DNA from: Siphlonurus alternatus
Lineage: Eukaryota; Arthropoda; Insecta; Ephemeroptera; Siphlonuridae
NCBI GenBank assembly: GCA_949825025.1
Contig: OX463778.1
Span: 46,524,829-46,588,828, forward strand
Direction of reading: 5' to 3'
DNA length: 64,000 nucleotides
How positions within the stretch are numbered: the first letter of the stretch is position 1; each line of letters opens with the position of its first letter. The translations under genes and the position numbers were made by a program. This document shows positions 14,558 through 28,253 of the stretch, one piece after another. The notes beneath the pieces are model-generated. The model searched no databases. It was given only the letters and a program-made list of their open reading frames with translations, and was not told the DNA's origin.

Positions 14558-14847
14558 GCCGGTATTACACCATATACAATTTTTCTGATTATTGTATACA
14601 ATTTTTCCTTACAAGAAAACTTAATTTCCATTTGTTTGTATGGAGATGAAATTTTCTTGCAAGAAAAAATTGTATACAATAATCAGAAGAATTGTATCGT
14701 GTAAAGCCGGTATTACACGATACAATTTTTCTAACTAATGCATACAATTTTTCCTTTCAAGAAACCTTGAACTCCATTTGTTTGTATGGAGATGAAATTT
14801 TCTTGTAAGGAAAAATTGTATGCAAAATTGTATCGTGTAATACCGGC
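14558..14847. mobile_element. Dimeric palindromic MITE with TTAA target duplication
   Basis: The element begins GCCGGTATTACAC and ends GTGTAATACCGGC, an inverted terminal repeat flanked on both sides by TTAA (14554-14557 and 14848-14851). The inner sequence is itself duplicated: a second GCCGGTATTACACGATAC starts at about 14706, and each half contains its own palindrome around a shared TTTGTTTGTATGGAGATGAA segment. TTAA duplication is typical of piggyBac-type elements. No transposase is present. Confidence 0.75.
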
Positions 14848-15082
14848 TTAATATAGGCTTTATTTTAAAATTTGATGCATTGCGACCTTCTCAGTAGTAA
14901 CTCTTAATACCAGATGGTACTTCTCAAAGACACGGACGTTAGAAGATTTCAAAGCTTTCCTGTACTCCAGCATTAAGTATAAATGTGTGTAGAGTACGTG
15001 TTACTTACTCTAGGGTATAGTCTGTAAGATACAGATTATTTATTTTTAGTGTCAGATTTTTTTTTTTTTTTTAAGATCCGAT

Positions 15083-15109
15083 GATATCCGGTGAAATACA
15101 CCGGATATC
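15083..15109. repeat. Perfect 11-bp stem-loop
   Basis: GATATCCGGTG (15083-15093) and CACCGGATATC (15099-15109) are exact inverse complements around the five-base loop AAATA. It sits between a poly-T run and the MITE at 15147. Function unknown. Confidence 0.6.
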
Positions 15110-15146
15110 TCTAATTATACTGTATATTTCCCTTTATATATTAATA

Positions 15147-15459
15147 GAGTATTGTCCTCAAATTTTTTTATTGCAGAAATGGATAGAGGGTGCAAAGTTA
15201 TACTACCCTGATTTTTTTCAGATTTTTTAGAGCCCGGGAACTATTTTTAAAAAATTATTGAAAGTCCTTTTCGTGACGTCACGAGACGCCGCTCCTTAAG
15301 AAAAAGATAGGACTTGCCGCCGCGTGACGTCACAAAAAGGACTTTCAATAATTTTTTAAAAATAGTTCCCGGGCTCTAAAAAATCTGAAAAAAATCAGGG
15401 TAGCATAACTTTGCACCCTCTATCCATTTCTGCAATAAAAAAAATTGAGGACAATACTC
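15147..15459. mobile_element. Long palindromic MITE, family B (best copy)
   Basis: Starts GAGTATTGTCCTCAA and ends with its inverse complement. The two arms are nearly perfect complements over almost the whole 313 bp, meeting at an asymmetric centre that contains TGACGTCA on both sides (15274 and 15325). Landmarks in each arm include TTGCAGAAATGGATAGAGGG and CCCGGG. There is no coding capacity. Related copies lie at 23783, 39145, 47033 and 54102, making this the most abundant palindromic family in the window. Confidence 0.85.
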
Positions 15460-15971
15460 CATTGCATCCAAACCTTTTGAGATGTAATAACTATTATTAG
15501 CAATCTTAAGGACGTTAAAAAATACAAACATTTAAGAATGAAAATTTTTATAAAACAAAATTTTTTTTTTTTAATTTTAAAAATAATCATACTATATTAC
15601 TTTTGGTTTCATTTTTTTTTTAAATTTTGTAAATTTAATTTAAATTCAACAGTTAATCCCTAAATTAATTTTATTGAGTATATTGACTATGTATGTAAAT
15701 GACTTTGCAGTAGAAATAGTATTGTATTCTATACAGTGTGTATTACGAGAATTGTTAAGAAATTTTATTAAACTATATATTAATATGCTTCTTTAACTTT
15801 ATAATTTTACCATTATTGTACTGAATTAAATTGTAATACTATTGTATAATATAAAGAGGTGATGAAAAATCAGAGCCTAGGCGGCGGAGGAGGAGGACGG
15901 CAGTGAGAGAGTGTAGTATAGTTGAGTGAGTGTATTGTAGAACAAGGAAGGGGATAACCGATAACCACGAC

Positions 15972-15974
<3 letters not shown>

Positions 15975-16037
<63 letters not shown>
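15975..16037. repeat. (GA)n microsatellite
   Basis: About 31 uninterrupted GA units. A (TC)n tract lies about 410 bp downstream in the complementary sense. Confidence 0.95.
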
Positions 16038-16040
<3 letters not shown>

Positions 16041-16444
16041 TACCACCATAATACAACCAGGAGGAGGAAGAAGATCTGCACGGTTCTGGCAAGTCGCCAA
16101 ACGTCCCGGGTCGATAGCCGACCGCCTGGCTCCTCTCTCTAGGCGCACTCCTAGAGAACTAGAGGCCCTCGAGTAACATATACGTGACGGTAACTTTAAT
16201 CGTAGTGTATTATCAAATACAAGAGGGTAAATTTTAAGCTAAGGGGTTTGGATTATAAAGTGGTGATTACGGTCTAAATTTTGGTACGTTTATATTGATG
16301 TTATCGTATTTGTGATACAGGTGATAGAATTACCGTTCTGTTTATACTTTATGCTGGCTTCTCTTCTATTTCTCTAGCTAAGACACATATAGGACTAAGG
16401 TCCCAGCGTACTTAGCATGCACGCGGATGGTCCTGCCGCATCGT

Positions 16445-16449
<5 letters not shown>

Positions 16450-16520
<71 letters not shown>
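16450..16520. repeat. (TC)n microsatellite
   Basis: About 35 uninterrupted TC units, complementary in orientation to the GA tract at 15975. Frames through it encode only dipeptide repeats. Confidence 0.95.
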
Positions 16521-16524
<4 letters not shown>

Positions 16525-19500
16525 TTCCTCCAGAGTCTTTGCACGACGTGTGAACATGATGCTATAATTGAAATATAAAACATTATTGCTTATATATTTT
16601 ATTGTTTATTTTTAACAAAATAATAATATTAACAATCAATGAAATTAAATGGAATGTTGATTTTGTTATTATTAATTATCACTGAAATAAATAGATTTTT
16701 TAAGATTATATTACAAACAATAACATCGTAAAACCAGAAAAGATTATAAAAAAAGCTATATATAAAAAGTTTTAATTTTTTTAACAGTAATGTTAACATT
16801 AAATTTTCAAACACCATTTCACTTACAAGTCACGTAAAAAAATAAAATTTATAAACAGTACACAATATTTTTTATTTGCCTTTTATACTAATGACATACT
16901 TTGATACTTTGTATAATATATGTATTGTTTTTTGTGTGTTATAATATAACATAATATAATTAGCTAACAAATTAGATTTCAACAAACAAATTAATTTAAC
17001 TTGATTTAATTGTTTTATTTGTCTATGTAATTAAATATCCATTGTATGATGATGAGAAGGCGTACGTATGTCTTACAGCAGCTAACTTATTAATTAATTT
17101 CTCATTGACTATGAAATACGGAGCCAACTTAAAGTAACGTTTGAGATCTGCATGTGAGCAACTTCAAGTGACCTTTAAGAGATCATTCGTCCGCCGCTTC
17201 CTTCATTGCTAATTAGAAAGGGGGGAGCAGCTCGCAAATGTTGGGATTTATTTCAGATTTTCGGGATAAGAAATATCATTTGCCTTGAAGATACCTTGAA
17301 CTGCGCAATAAGACTAATGCTAGACTAGATTAATGCTTGACCAAACTATATATGTTATATTATATTTATATACATTAAATATAATATACTAAAATTACTA
17401 AATCAAACATGTCGTTCCCATGTTTCTAATTAATTTGCATCGTGCAATAGAAGTTTAAATTTTGAATTAGACTATAGGCACTTTGATGTTCACTTAATTT
17501 ATATTGCAGTATTTAATTAATTATTTTCTATCGAAAGGACACTACGGTTAAAAAACAATAAAAAAATATATATTTTTAAAGGTATTATATATAGGATAAC
17601 ATGTGGTTACAGGTGTTAGTCGCGTTTGTAATAAAAAGAAATTTTATTACAGCACTGAAAGCTCTAAGAATAATTTATTTTATGAGGATTTGAAGCATTG
17701 TCATGTTTCAAAAGTTGCATAAAATTCAGGCGTACACATATTTTTGGCACTTGGTCGGTCGTAATGTGCCTCATGTTAAAATTCATACTACGAATTTTTA
17801 AAATTAAATATCTGACACGGAGAGAAACATTTCTAATTTTTATCTCCAAGGGGGTAAAAATTCGTGTAAATAATTGTGTATTTTTTTGCTCAGATAATAC
17901 ATTATAGAACCGTCCTTTGTATATTTTGATCACACCAAACTGTAGTCTGAGGTTTTAAAGCATTATTGCACTCGGAGATTTTACTGAACAAATTCACTTC
18001 ATACAATTTTTTCAATGTACTATAAAAAATAGAACGTGAAATTGTGTTTTCTTGTTTGTAACAAAAAATATTGTTGCCAAATTCTTAAGTGAATTTGTCG
18101 CGTGTAGTAACATACCAGCGTTAAATCCTCCATCTCCATTCAATTAATTTTGTATGATGCCAAATTTCCACAAAGAACATTATTAAAGAAGTTCATGTTT
18201 ACAAATACATTGTTCAACGTTACATGCATTATAAAGAATGAACTGAACATGCCATAATGACCATTTACTGCAGTACACACCAAAGGATTTTCCACTCGAT
18301 GTAATTTTAACTTTATAATGTTCAATACCAAATGACGCGTGAGTATATTAAATAGTAGTTGTTGACTCGTGGAAGAAGAAAAAGAAGACTACTTTGCTAT
18401 AGTATATTATGTAGCTGAGCAAGTGTGACAATGTTCACAGCCGCAGTTAGTTCGCTTTGTTGAATAGTGGGTCTCTGGTGTTCGGTGAACCATTCTTCCC
18501 ACGCCAGCTGATCACGCATGAGGGGTGGCATCAATCTACGTCACCCCTTCAGCAGTTCACACTAGCGTGTTAGTTGCTAAAGAACCCTTGCAAAACAAAA
18601 TCAATTTAGAAAACTTGATAGAAGTTAATTGATTTCTGTCTACTTAGTGATCACAGAAAGTCATAATGTAATAATTAAATTCTATTAAATTTTCTCAGAT
18701 TGAGTTATATATATAATTGATTTATATAAACTTTATAAAGACTTTTTCTCAATCTGAATTATTATTTTCTTATATAAGCTAAAATGAAATTGTTATACAG
18801 AAATTATTCTGAAATTGATGTCACTTACACATGCAATGCTCAAGTGATGATAGTCTGATGTCTGATGGTATATTGAGAATTATTGAAATTTATTTCGACA
18901 CGAGACGTTATTATTACCCTCGTATACTGTTTGATTTATTTAAATTTACTTTTTGTATACAGCAACCACAATGGTGACAACGCCATGTACAGGATTATAT
19001 TTTTTTATGTATGAGCTTTCGAGGTGTGATAGTCATGCATATCTAATATTAATTATTGTTATCTAATAATAGTCGATCTGATCAGGTGAGAGGAAGCCAA
19101 TCTTTGCAATGAATTTATTATATTTTTGGGAAATTCAACACCTTCAACGTGTCAATTTGACGACTTGACATGCTACCTCTATATAGGGCCACCCAGTAAG
19201 AATCAGCTGTGGGGTGTATGGGGGTGCATGGTGGCCACGGTCCAGCTCTCCAGTAGCTATACATGCAAGCAAGGAAGGAAGTCCCGGGCAAGCGTGCAAA
19301 ATCTCGAGCCAAATGCGTGGGCGGTACCGAGATTGCCTTGACTAGACCGAGGACTAATATTTTAGACGTCTGAAAATGAGACATTTGCTTGCCTGCATGC
19401 ATGCTTTTGTTTGTTCTTGTATGCGTGTGTATTTTAGAGTAATTTATTCTATAGTATACATAAGTAAACTAGGTCAATGGCTCTCAATGAATATATTCTA

Positions 19501-21599
19501 TTCTAGGTCCCTTTTTTTGTTGTTGATGTTCTTGTTTTATTCACCCCCTAAACTATATATGCACTATAGCTGACTATCCAGTATTATGTTATATTACTTC
19601 ATCCTTTTGTTAAAACATGAAGATACATGTTTGTCATGTTGTTTAAAATTATTTATTTTTACTCAAGCCCACATTTTTTATTTTATTATTTATTCTAGTA
19701 TGGTTGTGCTGTCTAGTCAGTATGTTTTGGCAAGGGTTTATATTATGCACTTACTATATGGCATTATATCGTTACATACTTTATATTTCTATATATTTTG
19801 ATATTCAGTTCATAATTTGATGTATTAAAATAAATATTTTAGCAATTTCATACGAATTTTATCAATATAATGTAATAGCATTTATTTAAATACAGTATAT
19901 TTGTAAATTACAAATATATGTAAATTTAAATATACAGTATATTATTACTTTTAATTTTTTACTGTATTACATAATGTTGGCTCAGACTGGTATTTACGTA
20001 AGTTAATTAAAAAAATGTGTCCTTATTGAGAATAGGCTTAGAGCTGCATTTTTTTTTTTTTTTTTTTTTACTTTACATTCTGAGTTGACGAAAGACTTTC
20101 TTTCTCAGTTCAAACGCTGAACTGATGTATTTTACATTCAATTTACACTAAAAAAAATCTCTTAATCCTTGGAATGTAATTGGATTGTGTAATTTTAGCC
20201 GTTTAAATGAAAATAATAAGACATTTTCCATTTTATTTAATCATCAACCCGGTATACGACGTGCCTCGCCTCTCTCAGTGTACAGCGAGCCACAGAAGGT
20301 GCTGATACGACTTGGTGGGTTACGGCATTGCTGTATGGAGCTGGCGAACAACGAGAAACCAAACGAGGCTCGTAAAAGCTAAAGGGTTGTAATCTAAGCT
20401 CCTGATGTGTTCAAATGCAGGGAACAGTGCGGTAATCTCATTCTTCTATTGCACGCCCAGCTATAAATCGTTGTTTCACTCATCAATTAATTTTAATTAT
20501 AAGCACTTTAAGTAAACCATGAATCTAACCCAAAACTCGTTTCTTTATAATTTATCAGTACGCAACTACAAAACTAAGGCCCATATTATAAATGTTTTTC
20601 TTTTGAATTTACCTCTAAATAACAAAGCAATTGGTTAAATTGGAGGTAATGAGAGTATTGCTCTCTCGAAAAAGCTTTAGACACAACAGCATTATGTGTA
20701 TGGTGATAATCTGTGAAGGTCAGACATATGCCAGCCAGTAAACTGCAGTGAAAACAGCGTGTTGTGCGCAGCGCGGTAACGAGCCTTCATTGCGTATATG
20801 TCGTTATGTATCCCCCGTCCCGTGTCGCGTCACCGGCTCGCGAGGGAGTCGTTCCGTGTTAGACGCCTGCAGAGAGACTTAATAAACGTAGTACCAGCAG
20901 TGTAAAGAATTGTCACGATCAACTTAATTAAATTCCCAACCAACTGTTTATGGTAATTGGAGAAATAAAAAAAAATGATCTCATTACAAAGAAATAATAA
21001 ATAAATATGAAGAAATTAAAATCATGATGATTAGCCTTTTAATGATAAATTCAATTTTTAATTATTTTCATGCAAAAACATAACATTAGTTTTATTTTTT
21101 TAAAGCCGTTTCATCAAATAATGTATCTTAAGTTCTTAAAATAGCTCTATTAAATTTTAAATAAAATTTTTATTTTATGCTCTCTCTTAAATATGTTCAT
21201 TATAAGTGTTATAACGCATAACCTAGAAATTAGGCATGTTTATGATATATAGCATCAAATTTAAAAGGGTGGACAAATTAACAGAATCAAATTTGGACTG
21301 GATAAAATGATAAATATGGTTCAAATATCTACTATCCACAGTAGAAATTTTTACGATTCGACTTCCAATAGACATGTGCTCCTTTCACGCTGTATAAATG
21401 GTGTCAGATTAAGATCTAATTAATACAACCAACTTATCACATGCAGTGTATCATAAAAGTAGTTGTTACAAATATAAGTTAATGCACAATATTTGTCTCA
21501 TCTTATGTAGGCTCACGATGATTCAAAACAGATTTGAAATTCTGATCTCGTATTCTAACTTTTGTTCAGCTGAGAATACCGATCAGTATACCTATTGCT

Positions 21600-21850
21600 G
21601 GCAGGGAGGCTAAGCTACTTGACTTTCCAGCCCGGCGCGCTACCATCTAGTTCGGTCCCACGGCCCGCCCCTTACCTCCCCATAGCAGAACGAGAGAACA
21701 TGACAGTCCTCGCATATAGCGAAGAACGAAGGAGGCGGCGGCATCAGCAGACATGCCGTGTACGCACCATTTGACCCGAACCGTCTTTACTTTCCCTGTT
21801 TACACGCCCCACTACTCCATTTCCCATTACAACGAGCGTGTCTAGTATGT
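21600..21850. promoter_or_regulatory. GC-rich island of unknown role
   Basis: About 250 bp that is clearly richer in G and C than its surroundings, with a GC-box core (CCCGCCCC, 21664-21671), several CpG steps and GGCGGCGGC. On the minus strand TGGTAGCGCGCC (21647-21636) looks like a tRNA box A, but no box B is convincing. It could be an unrecognised promoter or first exon, or an old SINE. Confidence 0.25.
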
Positions 21851-22274
21851 ACAAGATTCTCTCTTTCCCTCATGCAATAGAAATTCCTATTGTTTTAACA
21901 AGTGATCGTGACCGAATTATTTATAACATTCGACTTGTTAGTATTCTTTCCGAATTCAACGAGTTTTTTAAAAAAGTTGTGTGACAAATCATGAAATAAA
22001 ACGTTAAAAACTCTTTTATGTAAAAATAATAATAATAATAAAATAAAAAATGTTTTGTAGCTCAGTTTCTTTATACTGCGCAATAGAGATTAAGGACTAT
22101 TATCTGTTTCATTTCTTGTTTTGTTTTAGATTTAATTCTTTTTATACGAGTTTGAGCATATTGAATATCTATATAGCTATATACACATAGAACACATTGT
22201 ATGGAACACAATCTATACTGCAGTAAAAAGTAATTTCAACTATCTGTCTGAAAAATTATATAAATTGATGTATA

Positions 22275-22513
22275 TGTTGGCACCCAAAGCCGAATTCGGC
22301 CTAAGGCCGAAAAAAATGCGCAGAACTAAAATGGAGCATCGGTAAAGGTCTCCATCGGCTTTGGAGCATTTCGATTTGACCAGAACTAGTTTGGACTGTT
22401 TGGAGCATCGTAGTTTGACCCAAAGCCGAAATCTGAATTAATTTCGGGATGCTCCAATCTAGCTTTGTTCATTTTTTTTAGCCTTGGGCCGAATTCGGCT
22501 TTGGGTGCCAACA
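22275..22513. mobile_element. MITE, family C, inserted at TA
   Basis: TGTTGGCACCCAAAGCCGAA at the left is mirrored by TTCGGCTTTGGGTGCCAACA at the right, with TATA on both outer sides (TA target duplication, as in Tc1/mariner-type elements). The interior repeats TTTGGAGCAT-type blocks. It is the short relative (239 bp) of the large foldback element at 37166-38807, whose ends are TGTTAGCACC plus AAAGCCGAATTCGG. Confidence 0.75.
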
Positions 22514-22995
22514 TATACTTTCAGTGTTAAATGCTATAAATAATATGTGTATAATTATATTAGTTGCATAATATTTATTAAATATAAATAAATATTAATT
22601 AAAAAAAATAATTAAGTTTGTTATTTATAAAATATTTAGTATAATATAAATAAATATGTGTTAATTTTTATGTTATGCTAAAATAACTGAAGACGTGATA
22701 TTATATTAAAAAAACAAAAATACTGCAGAGAAAATGTTAAATTAACCCATAACAATCACGTGAACTTATTCTGTGAAGCTATTAGCTTAAATGTTCCCTC
22801 AAGAGTTTTATTAATAGTTAGATGGTGGTAGTAGTATTCTCATATTAAAATCAATGATGCGACAAGACAAGCTGAGATCGCGTGAAATGTGGAGAGTAGA
22901 CATTTAAACACATTCCTTGTGAAGAAAGAGGAGAGAGAGAGAGCAAAGCTGCTGCTGCATGTTCTCTGATTTTATTCGCACCTCTGGTGTGTGAC

Positions 22996-22999
<4 letters not shown>

Positions 23000-23056
<57 letters not shown>
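23000..23056. repeat. (GA)n microsatellite
   Basis: About 28 GA units. A shorter GA run lies just upstream at about 22930-22943. Confidence 0.95.
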
Positions 23057-23059
<3 letters not shown>

Positions 23060-23782
23060 CACCTCCTTCACTTCGGCTCCTCTTCTGTATGACGATGAGC
23101 CGGAGCTCGCATCTTCATTACGTGGAGGATATAATATGTAGTCGGGACAATTCCTCCCGGTATGCCTACCATCGTATATCAAATAATATACTTCAAATCA
23201 CAAAATTTATCACTGTATATCTAACAACATGTTAACCAATTATTACTTAACTGTAAAACTCTAGAACATAAATTTGTAAAGCTGCAAATATATATAGTTA
23301 TTAATTAGTATGATACGAATTTTAATATTTTTTATTAATAGTTTGCATCTTAAAATCAAGCGTGACGTCATATGATATTACGTTGAAGATCCGTGTAGTT
23401 TCGACACGGTGGTGAAGTCTCCTAATTAACTTGTCTCCAACCTGGCTGGTTCCATGGAGAATGCATTCCTTTATGTATTGACACGGTGACTTCTTTCTCT
23501 CTTTTGTTTCACGCAGAGTCGTCCATGACAGTCATAACAGGTAATTCAATAAAGTTTTATAAAGAGAGAAAACCAGAACAAATATTGTAAATTGAAACTT
23601 AAAGACTAAAAGAACGATGGATTTTTATAAAGAATGTTATAAACTTTTAATGAATTTCATTCATAGAATGCCATGACATATTATATTATTCATATATTTT
23701 TATAAACAAAAGAAACTTTTAAAACTGTAGCTTTTATGATTCTTGGTTTGAAACTGATACTGATAATAAAAAATAAAGCAAT

Positions 23783-24113
23783 AATGAACAACCCTCATGT
23801 TTTTTTTTGTTTTTTTTTCAGAAATGAATAGAGTGCACCAAAATATGTTGCTCTGCTTTTTTGCAGATATTTTAGAGGCCAGAGGAAGTATTGCTAAAAA
23901 TTTATTTAAAGTTCAGGTTTGATCGCATTCCCCTTTTAAATTGAAAATTTTTATTAAAAAGTGACTCACCCCTACGCCTCTCTCTGTACTTTCAATATAT
24001 ATTTTTAAATAGTTTCCGAGAATTCCGTGCTCTAAAATAATCTGAGAAAAAAAACAACAGAATTTGGTACCTTCTTTTCATTTCTATAATAAAAAATTTC
24101 ACGTGTGTTCATT
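23783..24113. mobile_element. Diverged palindromic MITE, family B
   Basis: The left end AATGAACAACC and the right end GTGTGTTCATT are inverted relatives. The inner landmark CAGAAATGAATAGAG recurs in inverted form near the right end (CTTTTCATTTCTATAATAAA). The arms are more degenerate than in the 15147 copy. No coding capacity. Confidence 0.65.
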
Positions 24114-24486
24114 GCTGTATTTTTTTTCCCTTTGAAAAAGAGGTAGGGGGGATCATGTGAATTAAAATTAAGAATTTTACAAATATTTACAGTTCAATTA
24201 GAACAAAACATTTAATCTTCACAAAACAATTGATGTCGTCAAAATACGAAACTTACCTTCTAATTTTGATTTTTTGTAAAGATATTATATAATATAATTA
24301 TGCTTTTTATATTATATTATGAAGCAATTAATTAATATGGTAAAAGCTTTTTAATACAAATTAATTCATTTTATACAATTGGGAGGGGGGCACTATATCG
24401 CAGTACATTGCATATAACTACAAGCCTTGAAAAACAGTGTACAGTACTAAAATCAATTCACTCAATTTGATACATTAAAAATTAAA

Positions 24487-24526
24487 AATCGAGACTTTGA
24501 TGTTTTAACACTTTGTGAATGCTCCC
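24487..24526. mobile_element. Half-copy of MITE family A
   Basis: ATCGAGACT followed by TTTAACACTTTGTGAATGCTCCC closely matches the right half of the 86-182 element. No clear left half is visible. Confidence 0.4.
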
Positions 24527-25540
24527 TCTTATTGTGAAAATAATTATAATTATTTAAAAAGAAATTTTTGTTCTATAGAGCAAACTAAAGCATTACAAAT
24601 TTGAGATGCAACCTAATTTTATCATACTACAAATTTAATACAGTACTTACTTCCCAAAAGGTACTAATACTGCGCTGTAATTGGTCCGCGGCTTTTAGTG
24701 ACTTTTTCCGCCCCGCGGTAAAGTTTGAATTCTCCTATCTTTTAACTTTTAACCCAAAGCGGAAATATATTACCGCGGCTTTTTTGTTTGTTTGTTTGTT
24801 TCTCGAAAGCTTTTAGGTGCAGCTTTAAAAAAAAAAAAAGATTTTCAATACTAAGTTTACCAGGTATTTAGCTGCTGCAATGGACAAATTTTCAAAATCG
24901 TATCTTGTAACAAATATATTCTTCCAATTTTCATGTGTGAAGTCTTGTATGTGTGCAATCAACGAATAACTTGTTACGTTCTTTCTAAATTAAACCATGT
25001 AGCACCTCTCGAAAATTGTATGTTGTATCCTTTGGGATAAACAGTTATTGGTACTGTAAGCTATCATCATCACTAATATCATCAGCTTAATTGAAATATA
25101 TCGTGATGGAAATTTTTATGACATCACTAAAATTCATGTATCCAAACAAAAATGGAAACGTACTATATACATGCACCTATACGTGAGTGCACTAAATTGT
25201 CCATACTCACAAGCTTATATGTCATTTGCATCGAAGTTTATTACAAGGATTTCATTACTGATTCGTACTTAGAGTACATTGATTTGGTAGAATATTGTTC
25301 AAATGAACCAAGACAAAAACAACTAAACTGAACTTTGAGATTTTCAAGAAATATTTTTCGAATAGACTTGAGACTAAAACACTGACTTGTAGAATTAATT
25401 GAATTAACCTGAATAACCGTATGAAATGTACGTACAAAGCTGCAATCGCAATGCAATGCGTGATGATGGAACAGTTTTATGATCATAGTCACAATGTTAC
25501 AATATGTCAGTTGTTATTAAATTTTCTGCACTTACTGTTA

Positions 25541-25547
<7 letters not shown>

Positions 25548-25611
<64 letters not shown>
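25548..25611. repeat. (TA)n microsatellite
   Basis: About 32 TA units. A second TA tract lies about 125 bp downstream. Confidence 0.95.
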
Positions 25612-25613
<2 letters not shown>

Positions 25614-25734
25614 TTTTAAAGAATATTAAAATACAATGTGTAATTATATTTTAATAATAGACTGCATTTTGAATAAATTGCATTTATCGTGCAGCATATA
25701 GAATTTAATACTAAAAGGAATAAATGAAATTGTG

Positions 25735-25735
<1 letters not shown>

Positions 25736-25783
<48 letters not shown>

Positions 25784-25800
25784 TATATATATATATATAT
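25736..25800. repeat. (TA)n microsatellite, interrupted
   Basis: TA repeat broken by AATATATACATA. Together with the 25548 tract it produces Tyr-Ile repeat frames that are not genes. Confidence 0.95.
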
Positions 25801-25989
25801 ACATATTTCACAAGTATACAAAGTCTACACTGACAAGTTTGAAGCTAAAGAAAATGCAGAAAATATAAAATAATAAACAAAAAATATAAAAAAATAGCAG
25901 TTCATAGATAATTTAAAAAAAAAGGCATCACATAGAAATATAGTATACAAGCCAAATACATGGCAAAAAAAGTGGTACATATAATGAGT

Positions 25990-26170
25990 TTCTCACGATA
26001 TTTTGTAGTCAAGTAGACACAAAAGTAAAGTGCCCCAAGGAACTCAAGTCCCACTTGGTTTGTCACTAATGCATTGCTGACTGCAGCTCTCTCCGGGGAC
26101 TAGAACCTGCGACACTGCACTGGTGGGCTGCTCGATACCGATAACACCGAGTACTCCAGCCAGTCCTCTC
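25990..26170 (-). mobile_element. tRNA-derived SINE remnant (minus strand)
   Basis: On the minus strand a box-A-like TGGCTGGAGTACTCGG (26163-26148) precedes a near-consensus box B GGTTCTAGTCC (26107-26097). The sequence continues into a GC-richer body towards about 25990. Box spacing suits a tRNA-type Pol III promoter, but no intact cloverleaf is visible. Boundaries approximate. Confidence 0.5.
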
Positions 26171-28253
26171 TGTGAGAGAGGATATCACAGCTCTAGACGT
26201 TATTGGAATTTCATATTAAAATATAATACCCTCCAACACAACTTATATATAAACTGTATATAATATATAATGTTCAAGACATTATAAAGCTATTTAGAAA
26301 AAAAGAGTTTAGTGTAGTATATAATATTAGAAACTCGTTTATTATTATTTTTTTACTTATAAATAATATATTAAATATCCAATAAAACTCGTAATATATG
26401 ATTTTAATAATATAAGATTACAAAATCTTATTTATTTTTTAATATTAATTCATAAATTGATTTAAATAGAGAAACTGTATTATTTACTCAGACATCATTA
26501 TTATATAAATTATGCTAAAAATTAAACATTTTCTACTTGCTAAAATATATTACTGTTGTAATACTTAATGTCATTTAGTAGTTATTTATACTTTATACAA
26601 AAATTATTTTATAAACAAGGCAGAAATAACTTTTGGGAAAAAAAAAACACGATAAAATGGGAGCCCTTGAAAAAAAAATTAAAAAAGGAATGTAATGGTT
26701 TAAAGAATTTATACGCAGCTAAGATAATACTGAACATGGCAGTTATTACAACAAAATTGTATTGATTAATTTTTAAATACAAAAAAAAAATGTCTATAAA
26801 CTAATGTCATTAATATGTATATTATACAGAACGTATGTCGTATAGTACGGTCGATTAGTATATAACAAGAGCAGCACTATTAATAGAAAATATGAAAACA
26901 ACATTAATTTTTTTTTTAATTTTTATTTATTATTTAAAAGCATCTAAAATTACATTATTGATATTGAAACTAAAAATTGATTACATTATTTGAAATTATA
27001 TTTGTATTAATGTAAAATACATAAAATGAAAATTTTATATAGCTATACATTTTATTTAATTAATATATTGTATACATATAATTCAAAACGATCGAATTAT
27101 AATTGAAGTTTTAGTATATCGATACTTTTTTCACTATACAAAAATAGTAATGAAATTATGAGTTAATTATCTTTATCAAAGGAAAATAATGAAATTATAC
27201 CTTGTTTTGTTTGCCAATCGCGACTGATTGAGATTATACCCTCGACATAAGCCCGTACTACGGAGCTTGCAGCAGCAGCATCATTATTAGCGTAGAAAGC
27301 TATTACGTGATTAGTCTCCTGGTCAGATGGGTTATGTAGCAAGCAAGCACTCTGCAAGCACTCGAGCGGCGATACGACCCAATTACCAGCGTGACAAAAG
27401 CGCAGCCACTTTTTTTTTTGTGTTTGCGCCATCAGCAGCACGCTGAGAGGTCAACCTAACAGCTTTCCTCCCCTTTTCTGTTGTCTTTTTTTCTTTTGTT
27501 CTTTTTTTTTTCCTCCCTTTTGGAAAGAAACAAATTTTCTCTCGTTCTATACACATAAAAATATACATGGAACAACAATGAAAATTAAACATAGCAAGTT
27601 ATATATTTACGTAAATTTGTGTAATATAAAATATGTATTATTACATCCTTCCATAACAAAATTCACTGTCAATTTTTTTATGAATTAAACATCATTGTCT
27701 GCAAATGAAAATTAAGAAATAAAAATACATCCAAATCGGTTTAGGCTAAAACGCTTTTCACCCCTAGTTCTAGGGTTCAAACAAAAGCCCTGGTGGAGCA
27801 CTGCTTTTAGAAGCTTTCGGTTACATATTTTCATGCATGGTTTCATAGAGCTAATATTACAATTGGTGGTCCCCTTGTAGTCGTTTGAGTTTTTGGTATG
27901 TAGCAATATTGTTGTCATAAGTTCAAATGCTTACGTCATCTGCACAATACTTTTAATGCTGTAGTGAGCTAACATTTGTAAAAAAAAATCCCTAAATATA
28001 ATGATTATGTGATTAAAATTATGTCAGAAAAACAATTTTATTTTATAAGAAAAAAAAAAGAAGGAAAAATCACCATTACATCCTGAAACTTATGCAACAA
28101 TTATGTAGAAGTGTCAAAACAGTTGCCTTCAATACAGGGGCTACAAGTAGTTATTATTTTTCTTGGAAAAAGAAAACTATAACTATGAAGAGACTAATAG
28201 AGTAAGTAAAGCGGCTCATTGACCCAAGTGACTGTTGACGTCCTGCGTACTAA

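Noticed and set aside
26090..26170. tRNA gene on the minus strand
   Set aside because: Box B is good, but arms do not pair into a cloverleaf and box A has an extra base; read as a SINE remnant.
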